Of a stretch of DNA of 64,000 nt, positions 45,795 through 55,443 are shown piece after piece. Position 1 is the stretch's first letter. Each line of letters opens with the position of its first letter. Origin of the DNA: Nitrosospira sp. Nsp2 (GTDB lineage: Bacteria; Pseudomonadota; Gammaproteobacteria; Burkholderiales; Nitrosomonadaceae); the NCBI RefSeq assembly GCF_003050965.1, contig NZ_QAOU01000008.1, positions 47,571 to 111,570 of the forward strand, read 5' to 3'. The position numbers were made by a program, and so were the translations under genes. Under the pieces are notes generated by a model. The model searched no databases. It was not told where the DNA came from and saw only the letters and a list, made by a program, of their open reading frames with translations.

Positions 45795-46565
45795 TCAGTG
45801 GCTTGCCAGTTCGACCATTACCGGAGCATGATCAGAAGGACGCTCCAGCTTGCGAGTCGCCTTGTCTATGACGCAAGCCGTACATACTTCAGCCAGTTCG
45901 CGACTCAAGAGAATATGGTCGATCCTCAAGCCCATGTTGCGGCGAAAAGCCATCATGCGGTAATCCCACCACGTATAGCATTTCTCCGGTTGCTCAAACA
46001 AACGGAAGCTATCTATCAGCCCCAAGTCAAGCACTTCCCGAAACGCCTCACGTTCTGGCAGGCTGAACAGAACCTGTCCATCCCATAATTTCGGGTCATG
46101 TACATCCCGCTCTTCCGGCGCGATGTTGAAGTCCCCCAGCAGTACGAGCTTGGGGTGCCTGCTCAACATATCCCGAATCCAACCCCGGAGGGCGCCCAGC
46201 CATTTCAGCTTGTATTGATACTTTTCAGATGTGACATGCTCGCCGTTTGGCACGTAAACACACGCGACCATGATGTCGCCATAAACTGCCGCCAGCACGC
46301 GCTTCTGCTGATCGTCCAGATCAGGGATGCCTGAAATAATATTGACGCCCGGCTGTTTGCTGAGCAGCGCGACGCCGTTGTATGTTTTCTGTCCCGAAAA
46401 AAGGGTCTGGTATCCAGCTGCTGCAATATCATTAATGGGGAAATTTTCGTCTTGCAGCTTGGTCTCTTGCAGGCACAGCACATCAGGCTGATTGGAAGCC
46501 AGCCAATCAAGAACCTGAGGGAGGCGGACTTTAAGGGAATTTACATTCCAGGTTGCTATTTTCAT
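45795..46565 (-). CDS. xth: Exodeoxyribonuclease III
   Basis: A 256-residue Mg-dependent AP endonuclease/3'-exonuclease for base-excision repair. Motifs are MKIATWNVNSLKVRL, LCLQETKLQDENFP, VYVPNGEHV with the catalytic Tyr region, LLGDFNIAPEERDV, DSFRLFEQPEKCYTWWDYR, IDHILLSRELA and the terminal SDHAPVMVEL with catalytic His. Length is typical. It is convergent with luxR (70-bp gap) and divergent from folE. Confidence 0.96.
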   Translation of the reverse strand: MKIATWNVNSLKVRLPQVLDWLASNQPDVLCLQETKLQDENFPINDIAAAGYQTLFSGQKTYNGVALLSKQPGVNIISGIPDLDDQQKRVLAAVYGDIMVACVYVPNGEHVTSEKYQYKLKWLGALRGWIRDMLSRHPKLVLLGDFNIAPEERDVHDPKLWDGQVLFSLPEREAFREVLDLGLIDSFRLFEQPEKCYTWWDYRMMAFRRNMGLRIDHILLSRELAEVCTACVIDKATRKLERPSDHAPVMVELASH

Positions 46566-46789
46566 GTGGTGCTATTACTCGGCTCATATCACGGGCTGGA
46601 GTATATCCCGTTAAGCACATACTGAATAGTTGGCCATTTATGTTGTGTGCTATTATGATGCACGCACCAAATGGCCTGTTGGGTTTGTGACAGCAGCGGC
46701 CCATGATGTGCTTATTCAGGGGTTCCTCCAGAACTCGTTCGATATTTGACGCATCGTTATTGCTTCCCTCGAACACAGGTATAGCAACC

Positions 46790-47359
46790 ATGGATAATCC
46801 AAAGGATTCAGAATTCGGCATAGCCGACTGGCAGCGACTGATCCGCTCAATCGGAGAAGACCCCTCGCGTCAAGGCCTGCATGAGACCCCCGGCCGGGTG
46901 TCGCGCGCCTGGGCCCACTGGACCCGCGGTTACAAGCAGGATCCCGCAGCTATCCTCAAGACATTCGCCGATGGGGGCGAAAGCTACGATGAATTGATTG
47001 TGGTCAGGCAAATACCCGTTTATTCGCATTGCGAACACCATCTCGCTCCCTTCTTTGGCCATGCAACCGTCGGGTATCTTCCGAGCGGACACATTGTCGG
47101 GTTGTCGAAGTTGACGCGACTCGTCAACTGTTTTGCCGCGCGCTTGCAGGTCCAGGAACGGCTGACACAACAGATCGCGCAATCTTTGCTTGAGCATTTG
47201 CAACCCAAGGCGGTGGGCGTGATCATCCGTTGCCGTCATATGTGTATGGAGTCGCGTGGAATCGCGGTGGCCGGCGAGGAGACGGTAACTTCCGCCATGC
47301 TCGGCGACCTGAAGACGAACGCTGCTCAGCGAGCGGAGTTCCTCGCACTTGCCGAATAA
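46790..47359 (+). CDS. folE: GTP cyclohydrolase I
   Basis: A 189-residue enzyme opening the folate/pterin pathway (GTP to dihydroneopterin triphosphate). Zinc ligands are visible in SHCEHHLAPFFG and RHMCMESRG, with PGRVSRAW near the N-terminus and VGLSKLTRLVNCFA for substrate binding. ATG 46790 (MDNPKDSEFG) is preferred over the upstream in-frame ATG 46703 because family members begin shortly before the IGEDPSRQGL region. A hairpin overlaps the stop codon. Confidence 0.95.
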   Translation: MDNPKDSEFGIADWQRLIRSIGEDPSRQGLHETPGRVSRAWAHWTRGYKQDPAAILKTFADGGESYDELIVVRQIPVYSHCEHHLAPFFGHATVGYLPSGHIVGLSKLTRLVNCFAARLQVQERLTQQIAQSLLEHLQPKAVGVIIRCRHMCMESRGIAVAGEETVTSAMLGDLKTNAAQRAEFLALAE

Positions 47360-47374
47360 GCCCTTCGGCTTATT
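47355..47374 (+). terminator. Hairpin overlapping the folE stop codon
   Basis: AATAAGCC (47355-47362) and GGCTTATT (47367-47374) form a perfect 8-bp stem with a CTTC tetraloop; the TAA stop lies in the left arm. It is a probable terminator or RNA-stability hairpin. Confidence 0.6.
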
Positions 47375-47567
47375 GAACAGCCTCCACAAGGCAGGTAGGC
47401 TATATTTGCTTGCGCGACCTGATTTGCTGAGCTGAGATCTCTGAGATTTTAATGAGCCTCTAATTCCTGAGCCTTGCGCCATGTTTGTTTCTTCATCCCT
47501 CATTCTGATTCCCCTCCTGTTGAAGGGGAGGCGGCACTGTTGCGTTAAATAACTGGAACCCAAACTC

Positions 47568-48461
47568 ATGGCGTCATCGAAATATCTCTCCATTTTTTCT
47601 CCGGCAACAGACCAGCAAAGAAGAGAAAATTTTGAGAATTACTGGGATTTTACTCAGCAGCACGGCGGGCAACTTTTTGAGGATGACAAGGACCTGGAAA
47701 AAAAACGTGCCCGACTTCAGCATTTTCAGAGCAATCCAGTCAAATTGCGCCAGCCGCTTCCCAATCCCGAATCCTTTTATCGAAATTATGTTGAGATGCA
47801 GGATGATCCGACCTCCCTGGATCGCACGACGCTAATGTTGACCTGCATCTACAAGTTTGCCAGGCATGAATGGGTAGGGATAAAAGGTGCGTGGGATGCG
47901 ATCCCCGATATGGCACATTCATACCGGGTCGAGCAGAAAATCAGCCGTGTCCATCTCGCCGAAGAATTTTGTCATGTACGCCTGTTCAATGAAATGTTAT
48001 GCACATGCGGGCTGGATCGAGTGGAGTGGGTGCCCTTAGGTCCCATCAAGGAAAAGATTTACGAGCAGTTTCCTAAGGTCCCAGGCGTTTTCATGGACCC
48101 CCCGGCTTTTGTCACGGAACTGATGGGCGTGACTTTTTATTGCCACCTGTACAAACTGTTCGATGAGATATTCGCTGAAGAGCCGGAAGTACGTCACCGG
48201 TTAAAGGAGCTGCTGGACGAAATTACTATCGATGAAGTGGCACACGTAGGGCAACGCAGGAATTTTATCGGACCCATTGGAATGGGAATCTCCAAGGCAC
48301 TAGTCAGACCTTTTTATACCTTATTTTTCAAAGATATCCCAGAAATCAAGCAACTGCTCGACGTTGACAAAATGATCGAGCATGGCGTTGCGTTTGATTT
48401 TAATGACCTGCCTGCGCATATGATTGAACGCACCTGGATTCCTTCATACTGCAAAGCCTGA
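47568..48461 (+). CDS. Uncharacterised ferritin-like di-iron protein
   Basis: A 297-residue protein without a family I can name. It carries the spaced carboxylate pattern of ferritin-like di-iron enzymes: Glu101 (RHEWVG), Glu133-x-x-His136 (EEFCHVRLF), Glu184 (TELMG) and Glu223-x-x-His226 (DEVAHVGQ). This fits an oxygenase or oxidase fold (AurF-, MiaE- or demethoxyubiquinone-hydroxylase-like geometry) rather than iron storage. No membrane segment is seen. It follows folE after about 200 bp and precedes the convergent recN. The substrate is unknown. Confidence 0.7.
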   Translation: MASSKYLSIFSPATDQQRRENFENYWDFTQQHGGQLFEDDKDLEKKRARLQHFQSNPVKLRQPLPNPESFYRNYVEMQDDPTSLDRTTLMLTCIYKFARHEWVGIKGAWDAIPDMAHSYRVEQKISRVHLAEEFCHVRLFNEMLCTCGLDRVEWVPLGPIKEKIYEQFPKVPGVFMDPPAFVTELMGVTFYCHLYKLFDEIFAEEPEVRHRLKELLDEITIDEVAHVGQRRNFIGPIGMGISKALVRPFYTLFFKDIPEIKQLLDVDKMIEHGVAFDFNDLPAHMIERTWIPSYCKA

Positions 48462-48539
48462 CGCGCGCATTCCTTCCGTTGAGCTAGGTCCTACCCGTCA
48501 AGATGGAGGAAAACGGTAAAATCGGCGCTGATCGCAGGT

Positions 48540-50231
48540 TCAGGCATTACCTTTTCCTGCAGCTACCAGCATTTCCGCAGCGTGTTTACGGGTGGTGTCA
48601 GTGAGTTTTTCCCCACCGAGCATGCGCGCAATTTCCTCAGTCCGTTCCTGCTTATCAAGCACCTTGATACGGCTCGATACCCTTCCACCTGCAGCCGGAT
48701 CAGCTGATTTTGCGACTTGCCATTGTTGGTCTCCCGCCGCGGCGACCTGCGGCAGATGAGTGATGCACATGACCTGACGCTGCTCGCCCAGCTGCTTCAG
48801 CAACCTTCCGACAATTTCTGCCACGCGCCCGCCGATGCCTGCATCCACTTCATCGAATATGAGTGTGGGAGTTGCGCTCAGCTTGCTGACAATGACGTGA
48901 GTCGCTAACCCGATACGCGACAGTTCGCCCCCCGACGCAACTTTTGCCAACGGCCGCAGCGGCAGACCCTTATGCGCGGAAACCTGGAATTCAACTTGTT
49001 CAAGGCCATGCGCATTACCTGGTTCCAGCGGCGTTAAGGCCACCGAAAACTCCCCCCCGACCATCGCCAGCGTCTGCATGGCCGCGGTAACCTGCTCGGA
49101 GAGCGTTCCGGCTGCTCTGGCTCTCACATCACTTAAACTTTTTGCGACCTCGAGATATTGTCCTCTGGCTATTTCTTCCTCTTCAGCCAAAGCTGCGCCG
49201 TCACCGTGATGGCCGAGCTCGTCCAGCCGGTCAGTGGCTGCCCTCAGCAGATCCGGCAACTCATCAGGCGTTACCCTGTACTTTCTTGCAGCCGCATGGA
49301 CAGCTGATAACCGTTCCTCGATTTCCCGCAAACGCTGGGGATCGAGGTCGAGGCGTTGCTGATAACGGCCAAGCTCGTAGACCCCCTCCTGTAGCTGAAT
49401 CTGCGCCGGCTCAAGCAAATCCAGCACGACCCTGAGGTTGCTGTCACAACTCACCAGGTCGCTGAGCCGGGAAATCACCGCGTTGAGCTGGGCAAGACAG
49501 GCCAACTCCCCTTCGGACAAGGCTTCGAGACCCGCATGCGCCGCTTCAAGCAGACTAGCAGCATTGCCGAGACGACCGTGTTCCGCTTGCAGCTCCTGCC
49601 ACTCGTCTGATGAGAAATGTAATGCGGCCAGCTCGCTTGCTTGCCATTCCAGCTGTTCTCGCTGTTGTGTGAACGTTGCAGCGTTCTGTTCCCATGCAAG
49701 ACGTCGCTGGCGCAGCCCCTGCCAGTGACGGTATGCCTCTGTGACTCGCACAGGCAATTCGCGATTGCCCGCATAGGCATCGAGCAGATCACGTTGCGCT
49801 TCTGCGCGCATCAGCAACTGATGCGCATGCTGACCCTGAATCTCGACCAACTGCTCTCCCGCCGCGCGCAGTTGTTGCAATGTGGCGGGGCGACCATTGA
49901 TAAAACTGCGCGACCGCCCGGTGCCGTCTATCAGGCGGCGCAGCAGACACTCGCCATCACCGCTGCCACCATCTTCGAATCCATTTTCGCGCAGCCATTC
50001 TCTCAGCATCGGCAGCTCGCCTACGTCGAACTCCGCGCTGATTTCCGCCCGCTCGCAGCCCGTGCGCACATGAGTGGCATCGCTGCGTTCGCCCAGGACG
50101 AGCGAAAGAGCATCGATCAGAATCGATTTTCCGGCGCCCGTCTCACCGGTAAGAACGGTAAAACCTGGGATGAATTCCAGATCCATGCGGTCGACAATAA
50201 CGAAATCCCGGATGCTGAGAAACTTTAGCAT
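48540..50231 (-). CDS. recN: DNA repair protein RecN
   Basis: A 563-residue SMC-like ATPase for double-strand-break repair. The start MLKFLSIRDFVIVDRMDLEF and Walker A GETGAGKSI are at the N-terminus, long coiled-coil arms fill the middle, and the C-terminal half has the signature VASGGELSRIGLA, Walker B TLIFDEVDAGIG and CITHLPQVAA. ATG 50231 is preferred; an upstream in-frame ATG (50276) would run into nadK. It follows nadK by 10 bp and is cotranscribed with it. No LexA box is apparent. Confidence 0.95.
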   Translation of the reverse strand: MLKFLSIRDFVIVDRMDLEFIPGFTVLTGETGAGKSILIDALSLVLGERSDATHVRTGCERAEISAEFDVGELPMLREWLRENGFEDGGSGDGECLLRRLIDGTGRSRSFINGRPATLQQLRAAGEQLVEIQGQHAHQLLMRAEAQRDLLDAYAGNRELPVRVTEAYRHWQGLRQRRLAWEQNAATFTQQREQLEWQASELAALHFSSDEWQELQAEHGRLGNAASLLEAAHAGLEALSEGELACLAQLNAVISRLSDLVSCDSNLRVVLDLLEPAQIQLQEGVYELGRYQQRLDLDPQRLREIEERLSAVHAAARKYRVTPDELPDLLRAATDRLDELGHHGDGAALAEEEEIARGQYLEVAKSLSDVRARAAGTLSEQVTAAMQTLAMVGGEFSVALTPLEPGNAHGLEQVEFQVSAHKGLPLRPLAKVASGGELSRIGLATHVIVSKLSATPTLIFDEVDAGIGGRVAEIVGRLLKQLGEQRQVMCITHLPQVAAAGDQQWQVAKSADPAAGGRVSSRIKVLDKQERTEEIARMLGGEKLTDTTRKHAAEMLVAAGKGNA

Positions 50232-50241
50232 GAATAAAGAA

Positions 50242-51126
50242 TTACGTAGCGTTTCTGGGAAGGCCGCTCCAGCCAAGCTTCTCGCGCAGCATGCGGTAAT
50301 AGCTATATTGGGATGGATGAAGCAGCGTTACTGTATGAGGAGCGCGTGATACGATGACCTTGTCATTTTCCTGCAAATCGAAGTGCGAATGGCTATCCGA
50401 ATGAACTCGTGCAACTGCGGTACGATGCATCAGGATCTCCACGGTGGCGTTAGGCCCAACTACAATTGGGCGGTTACTCAGCGTATGAGGGCTCACTGGC
50501 ACCAGAGCGATCAAATCAAGGCTCGGATGAAGGATGGGACCCCCGGATGACAATGCGTATGCGGTAGAGCCGGTTGGAGTTGCCACGATCAGGCCATCGG
50601 AGCGCAACGAGTATACGTATTCGCCATTGATACGCACCTCGAATTCGATCATGTTGCCGCCCACCCCACGGTTTACCGCCACGTCATTTAATGCCAGCGC
50701 GCTAAACAGCACTCTATTGTCGCGAGCGACTTCGACGTACAGAAGCATGCGGCGCTCTGGCATATAGAGACCATCAAGCATGGAACCAAGGGTCTCCACC
50801 ATCGAATTGATGGAAAGATCGGTAAGGAACCCGAGCCTGCCCTGATTAATGCCGACCAGTGGCACGTCGAACGGCGCGAGCTTGCGCGCAATATTCAACA
50901 TGGTCCCGTCGCCTCCCAGAACGATGGCCAAATCCGCGCGGGCGCCGATTTCCTCCATTGACAATGCGGGGTACTTTTCCTCCGCTGTAGTGGCAGCGGT
51001 AAGGGAATCGAGCAGTACTTCGAGGCCGCGGCTCTCCAGATATCTTCCCAAACTCAATAACGGCGTTACGATGTCCGGGTTTTTGTGCTTGCCAATCAGC
51101 GCTACGGTTTTAAATGGGGAATTCAT
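50242..51126 (-). CDS. nadK: NAD kinase
   Basis: A 294-residue enzyme making NADP from NAD and ATP. The GGDGTMLNIAR motif, GINQGRLGFLTD, NDVAVNRG and the SDGLIVATPTGSTAYALSSGG segment identify it. It starts at ATG 51126. It is the first gene of nadK-recN and divergent from hrcA, an order common in beta-proteobacteria. Confidence 0.95.
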   Translation of the reverse strand: MNSPFKTVALIGKHKNPDIVTPLLSLGRYLESRGLEVLLDSLTAATTAEEKYPALSMEEIGARADLAIVLGGDGTMLNIARKLAPFDVPLVGINQGRLGFLTDLSINSMVETLGSMLDGLYMPERRMLLYVEVARDNRVLFSALALNDVAVNRGVGGNMIEFEVRINGEYVYSLRSDGLIVATPTGSTAYALSSGGPILHPSLDLIALVPVSPHTLSNRPIVVGPNATVEILMHRTAVARVHSDSHSHFDLQENDKVIVSRAPHTVTLLHPSQYSYYRMLREKLGWSGLPRNAT

Positions 51127-51306
51127 GGTTGGGTTTGATCAGGAACGCCTGCGGCAATATATAACACGGCTTTTTTCTTTTGCCCCAGATTAAACCATAT
51201 CGGCAGGAAGGTGACAAAGGATTCCCGCCCGCGCATTGGCATATTGGCGTACGTACGGGACACCAACGAGCCGATCTGAACGGAATTATTCCACTCTTTA
51301 ATTGAC

Positions 51307-51321
51307 AAAGGATTGTCCTTT
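51307..51321. promoter_or_regulatory. Dyad in the nadK-hrcA divergent promoter
   Basis: AAAGGA-TTG-TCCTTT is a perfect 6+3+6 dyad, overlapping the 5+4+5 dyad GACAA-AGGA-TTGTC, and lies 48 bp upstream of hrcA. It is not a CIRCE element. Confidence 0.4.
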
Positions 51322-51368
51322 TCGTGTGGCGGAAGCCTCAACATTGAATCCTGGTGTAGAATGTGCAA

Positions 51369-52388
51369 ATGCTCAATCAGCGCGCCAAAATACTGCTAAA
51401 GACTCTGATCGAACGCTATATTCGCGAAGGCCAGCCGGTAGGTTCCCGCTCGCTTTCCAAATTTTCCGGCCTTAATTTAAGCCCGGCCACGATACGGAAC
51501 ATAATGGCGGATCTCGAGGAAATGGGGTTTGTCGCCAGCCCCCACACTTCGGCCGGTCGAATACCAACCCATCAGGGCTACCGCTTTTTTGTCGATACCC
51601 TGCTCGTTGTAAAGCCTCTGGATGTCATCGAGATGCATCAGCTCGAAGACCAGCTGCATCCGGACAATCCGTCTCGTCTGATCAACTCCGCTTCCCAGTT
51701 ATTATCCGAATTGACCCGCTTTGCCGGGGTGGTGGTGGCTCCCAAGCGCAGCACCGCGATATTCCGCTACATCGAATTCATGACCCTGTCAGACAAACGC
51801 ATTCTGCTCATTATTGTTACTCCGGAAGGGGACGTTCAGAACCGCGTGCTTTTTACCGACAGAACTTACAGTCAGTCCGAGTTGACAGAGGCGGCAAACT
51901 TCATCAACAGCCATTATGCCGGTTGCGCCATCGATGAAATCCGCTCCCGTCTCCAGGGCGAGTTGAAACAGTTGCGTCACGATATGACCACGCTCATGAC
52001 CGCGGCCATCGAGGCGGGTGACGCAGCGATAAGGGAAAATAGTGAAAATGTGGTCGTTGCGGGTGAGCGCAAGCTGCTCGACGTGGAGGATCTTTCGGGC
52101 AACATGAGCAGCCTCAAGAGATTATTCGATCTGTTCGAACGCAAAACCGCACTGCTACAATTGCTCGAGCTAAGCCGCAAGGCGGAAGGCTTGCAAATCT
52201 TTATTGGCGGGGAATCCGGTGTCATCACACCGGATGAGTTCAGCGTGGTAACGGCGCCCTATGAAGTGGATGGGAAAATAGTGGGGACCGTTGCAGTAGT
52301 CGGCCCTACGCGGATGGCCTATGAACGAATTATCCCGGTGGTCGACACGACCGCCAGGCTGCTCTCCAGTGCACTATCGCAACATTGA
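51369..52388 (+). CDS. hrcA: Heat-inducible transcription repressor HrcA
   Basis: A 339-residue repressor of class I heat-shock genes. The N-terminal winged helix ([37 protein letters not shown]) and [20 protein letters not shown] are the family hallmarks. ATG 51369 is chosen; a GTG two codons earlier (51363) is also possible. HrcA normally binds CIRCE sites ahead of groE or dnaK; neither gene nor site is in this window. hemH follows, the usual order. Confidence 0.95.
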   Translation: MLNQRAKILLKTLIERYIREGQPVGSRSLSKFSGLNLSPATIRNIMADLEEMGFVASPHTSAGRIPTHQGYRFFVDTLLVVKPLDVIEMHQLEDQLHPDNPSRLINSASQLLSELTRFAGVVVAPKRSTAIFRYIEFMTLSDKRILLIIVTPEGDVQNRVLFTDRTYSQSELTEAANFINSHYAGCAIDEIRSRLQGELKQLRHDMTTLMTAAIEAGDAAIRENSENVVVAGERKLLDVEDLSGNMSSLKRLFDLFERKTALLQLLELSRKAEGLQIFIGGESGVITPDEFSVVTAPYEVDGKIVGTVAVVGPTRMAYERIIPVVDTTARLLSSALSQH

Positions 52389-52573
52389 CCTCTGCGATTT
52401 TTTCACAGTCGCGAACTTGCAGGCTTGAACTTCCTATATCCCAATCCGTATATCCTGCTCCAACTTCGTGCTCACCACGTTCGAGGGAGGGAAAGGCGTA
52501 AGCGCGCACGTCAATTTACCGCCGCGACCGCTTAAGGTCAGCCAGCATAGGTTTTTAACGGAATCATACCAAC

Positions 52574-53662
52574 TTGATCACTCCCGAGCCCGCTTACCGA
52601 CACGGCACGCCTGACCAGACAGGCATCTTGCTGATTAATCTCGGAACCCCTGATGCACCCACCCCTGAAGCGCTACGGCGCTATCTCAAACAGTTTCTGA
52701 GCAATCCGAGAGTGGTCGAAATTCCACAATGGATATGGTGGCCCATTCTGAACGGGGTCATACTCAACACCCGCCCCAAAAAATCCGCGGAAAAGTACGC
52801 ACAGATCTGGATGCCGGAAGGCTCGCCACTAAAGGTCCATACCGCCCGCCAGACATCGTTGCTACGGGATGAGCTGGCGGAACGTATCCAGTCGGTCCCG
52901 TTGATCGAGTACGCCATGAGCATTGGCAGTCCATCAATAGGCACGGTGTTGAGGATGATGAAGGAGCAAGGCTGCGAGCGTATTCTGGTGTTGCCGCTTT
53001 ATCCGCAATACGCCTCCAGCAGCACGGCATCCGCATTCGACGAGGTGTTCACGCAACTGGGCGGCATGCGTAACGTCCCCGCACTTCGCACCGTCAGACA
53101 CTATCATGATCATCCCGGCTATATTGCGGCACTTGCGCAAAATGTGCGTGATCACTGGATGAAGATTGGCAGCCCCGGCAAACTGGTGATGAGCTTCCAC
53201 GGAATCCCCCGTTCCTCGCTGGACAATGGTGATCCTTACCACTGCGAGTGTCAAAAAACCGGGCGGCTGTTGGCGGAATCGCTGGAGCTGGACTCAAGCC
53301 AATACCAGATCTGCTTTCAATCCCGGTTTGGCCGGGCAGAGTGGTTGCGCCCTTATACAGCGGCCACGCTGGAGCAGCTTGGCAAAGAGAATGTGGGCCG
53401 CGTAGACGTTATCTGCCCCGGTTTTGTTTCCGACTGCCTGGAAACGCTTGAAGAAATTGCCATGGAAGGCAAAACCATATTCATGCAGGCTGGCGGCCGG
53501 GAATTTCACTATATTCCGTGCCTCAATGAGCGCAGCGACTGGATAAACGTCCTGGCCGACATCGCGCTCGAGAATCTGCAAGGTTGGCCGGGGCTGAAGC
53601 CCAACGAGGCTCAGCTTGCTCAATCCCGGCAGCTCGCACTGTCGATTGGGGCAGGCGACTAG
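52574..53662 (+). CDS. hemH: Ferrochelatase
   Basis: A 362-residue enzyme inserting Fe(II) into protoporphyrin IX, the last step of haem synthesis, on the inner face of the membrane. [46 protein letters not shown] with the metal-binding His, and [15 protein letters not shown] are visible. The only in-frame start near the expected position is TTG 52574. It shares the CTAG of its stop codon with the convergent dedA gene. Confidence 0.95.
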   Translation: MITPEPAYRHGTPDQTGILLINLGTPDAPTPEALRRYLKQFLSNPRVVEIPQWIWWPILNGVILNTRPKKSAEKYAQIWMPEGSPLKVHTARQTSLLRDELAERIQSVPLIEYAMSIGSPSIGTVLRMMKEQGCERILVLPLYPQYASSSTASAFDEVFTQLGGMRNVPALRTVRHYHDHPGYIAALAQNVRDHWMKIGSPGKLVMSFHGIPRSSLDNGDPYHCECQKTGRLLAESLELDSSQYQICFQSRFGRAEWLRPYTAATLEQLGKENVGRVDVICPGFVSDCLETLEEIAMEGKTIFMQAGGREFHYIPCLNERSDWINVLADIALENLQGWPGLKPNEAQLAQSRQLALSIGAGD

Positions 53663-54351
53663 GGTCCGTTGGAAGAGTTCGTTACGCGACTATCGCCTTC
53701 GGGTTTGGGGGCGCGGCTTCCAAGCCGATTCCGCAAAAACTGGATGATCCCGGGTAAAACGGAAATAATGATGATGCCAAAAATGAAAAAGGTCAGGTTG
53801 TTTTTGACTACCGGGACGTTTCCAAAGAAAAATCCACCGAACACGAAGAAACTGATCCAGAAAACGCTGCCGAATGCGCTGTAGGCCATGAAATGTGGGT
53901 ATACCATGCGTCCGATACCTGCGACGAAAGGCGCAAAGGTGCGCACGATGGGTAGAAAACGCGCGAAGATGACGGTCTTGCCCCCATGCTTTTCATAAAA
54001 TTGGCGCGTCTTTTCCAGATGAGCCCGATTTAACAAGCGTGAGTTAGGGTGGGCGAATATCCGGGGGCCAAAGTAACGACCGATCCAATAATTGGTGTTA
54101 TCCCCGCAAAAGGCCGCCAGCATGAGAAGCGCCGCTAGCAACTGAACCTCCATTGCGCCGGTCGCGGCGATGGCGCCGGCCACAAACAGCAGCGAGTCCC
54201 CTGGTAAGAATGGTGTCACCACCAGCCCGGTCTCACAGAAAATAATCAGGAACAGAATGAGATAAATCCAGCTGCCGTAGTTCTCGACCAGCCAGATAAG
54301 ATGTTTATCCAGATGAAGGATGATGTCGATGAATGTCGCGAGAAGTTCCAA
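53659..54351 (-). CDS. DedA family membrane protein
   Basis: A 230-residue inner-membrane protein. [31 protein letters not shown] with its acidic residue, and [19 protein letters not shown] are hallmarks of DedA/SNARE-associated proteins, which act in lipid translocation and envelope maintenance. Four to five hydrophobic stretches are present. Its stop overlaps hemH's stop on the other strand. It follows secF after 56 bp. Confidence 0.92.
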   Translation of the reverse strand: MELLATFIDIILHLDKHLIWLVENYGSWIYLILFLIIFCETGLVVTPFLPGDSLLFVAGAIAATGAMEVQLLAALLMLAAFCGDNTNYWIGRYFGPRIFAHPNSRLLNRAHLEKTRQFYEKHGGKTVIFARFLPIVRTFAPFVAGIGRMVYPHFMAYSAFGSVFWISFFVFGGFFFGNVPVVKNNLTFFIFGIIIISVLPGIIQFLRNRLGSRAPKPEGDSRVTNSSNGP

Positions 54352-54407
54352 GAAAATTCCATAAAAAGCTGCGATGAGACAAGGCCACAGAACATAGTTG
54401 CCCGAAA

Positions 54408-55340
54408 TCAGGGCACCGCTTCCACCTCTTCTTTCTTTTCAGGCTTGACAATATCCTGGCGTGAGACACCTAACAGCATCAGAAGGGGGCTGGCGACCAA
54501 GACCGAGGAGTAGATTCCAAACAGGATGCCGATGGTAAGCGCCAGCGCAAAATAGTGCAGCGCCTCACCGCCGAAAATCAGCATCGAGATCACCACCATC
54601 TGCGTGCTGCCATGGGTGATGATTGTCCGTGACATGGTACGCGTAATCGCATTGTCGATGACTTGCGCCACGGATGCCTTGCGCATCTTGCGGAAATTTT
54701 CCCGTATCCGGTCGAATATCACCACTGACTCATTCACCGAATAACCCAGAATTGCGAGTATTGCTGCAAGCACGGTCAGCGAGAATTCCCACTGGAAAAA
54801 TGCAAAGAACCCGAGAATGATGACGACATCGTGCAGGTTCGCAATGATTCCCGACACCCCGAACTTCCACTCGAAGCGCAGGGCCAGATAGGCGATGATA
54901 CCCAGGGAAACGATCAATAAGGCCAGCGCTCCATTTTCAACCAGTTCTTTGCCCACCTGCGGGCCGACAAATTCCACCCGGCGGATCTCCGCCGAGGGGC
55001 CGTCCTGGCGCAGCGCCGCTATTACCTTTTCAGACAACTGGGCGCTGGACATCTCAGGTTTAAGCGGGAGACGTATCAGCACATCGCGCGATGTTCCAAA
55101 ATTCTGCACGCTCGCATCAACCATTCCGAGTTTGGCCAGCGTGGATCTTATTCTATTGATGTCAGCAGGCTGGGTATATCCAACTTCCATTACCGTCCCA
55201 CCCGTGAAATCCACCCCCAGATTCAACCCCTTGGATACGAGAAAGAATACCGACACGAGAAAGGTCACCAGCGATATGGTCGTGGTGTATTTCCCCCAGC
55301 TCATGAAGGGGATGTCCCGCTTGATCCTGAAAAATTCCAT
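54408..55340 (-). CDS. secF: Protein translocase subunit SecF
   Basis: A 310-residue inner-membrane partner of SecD that uses the proton gradient to help export. Six helices and the conserved GVDFTGGTVMEVGYT at the N-terminus, plus YSVNESVVIFDRIRENFRKM and TRTMSRTIITHGSTQMVVI in the C-terminal half, identify it. Length is typical. It is downstream of secD (103-bp gap) in the same operon. Confidence 0.95.
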   Translation of the reverse strand: MEFFRIKRDIPFMSWGKYTTTISLVTFLVSVFFLVSKGLNLGVDFTGGTVMEVGYTQPADINRIRSTLAKLGMVDASVQNFGTSRDVLIRLPLKPEMSSAQLSEKVIAALRQDGPSAEIRRVEFVGPQVGKELVENGALALLIVSLGIIAYLALRFEWKFGVSGIIANLHDVVIILGFFAFFQWEFSLTVLAAILAILGYSVNESVVIFDRIRENFRKMRKASVAQVIDNAITRTMSRTIITHGSTQMVVISMLIFGGEALHYFALALTIGILFGIYSSVLVASPLLMLLGVSRQDIVKPEKKEEVEAVP

Positions 55341-55443
55341 ACTGGCCCTTGGTTACTAAAGAGAGGTACGTTCCTGCTCTATTTGATCCGAAAAAATCCG
55401 TGATCAGGTATCCCGCTACGTCCGCACATGACTTCCACGGTCC

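Noticed and set aside
51123..51368. 81-codon minus frame overlapping the nadK start by ATGA
   Set aside because: It begins on top of the hrcA start region, has no recognisable product and no good ribosome-binding site; it is probably the shared promoter region read as a frame.
51120..51370. CIRCE element for HrcA
   Set aside because: No TTAGCACTC-N9-GAGTGCTAA-like repeat is present; only an unrelated AAAGGA dyad.
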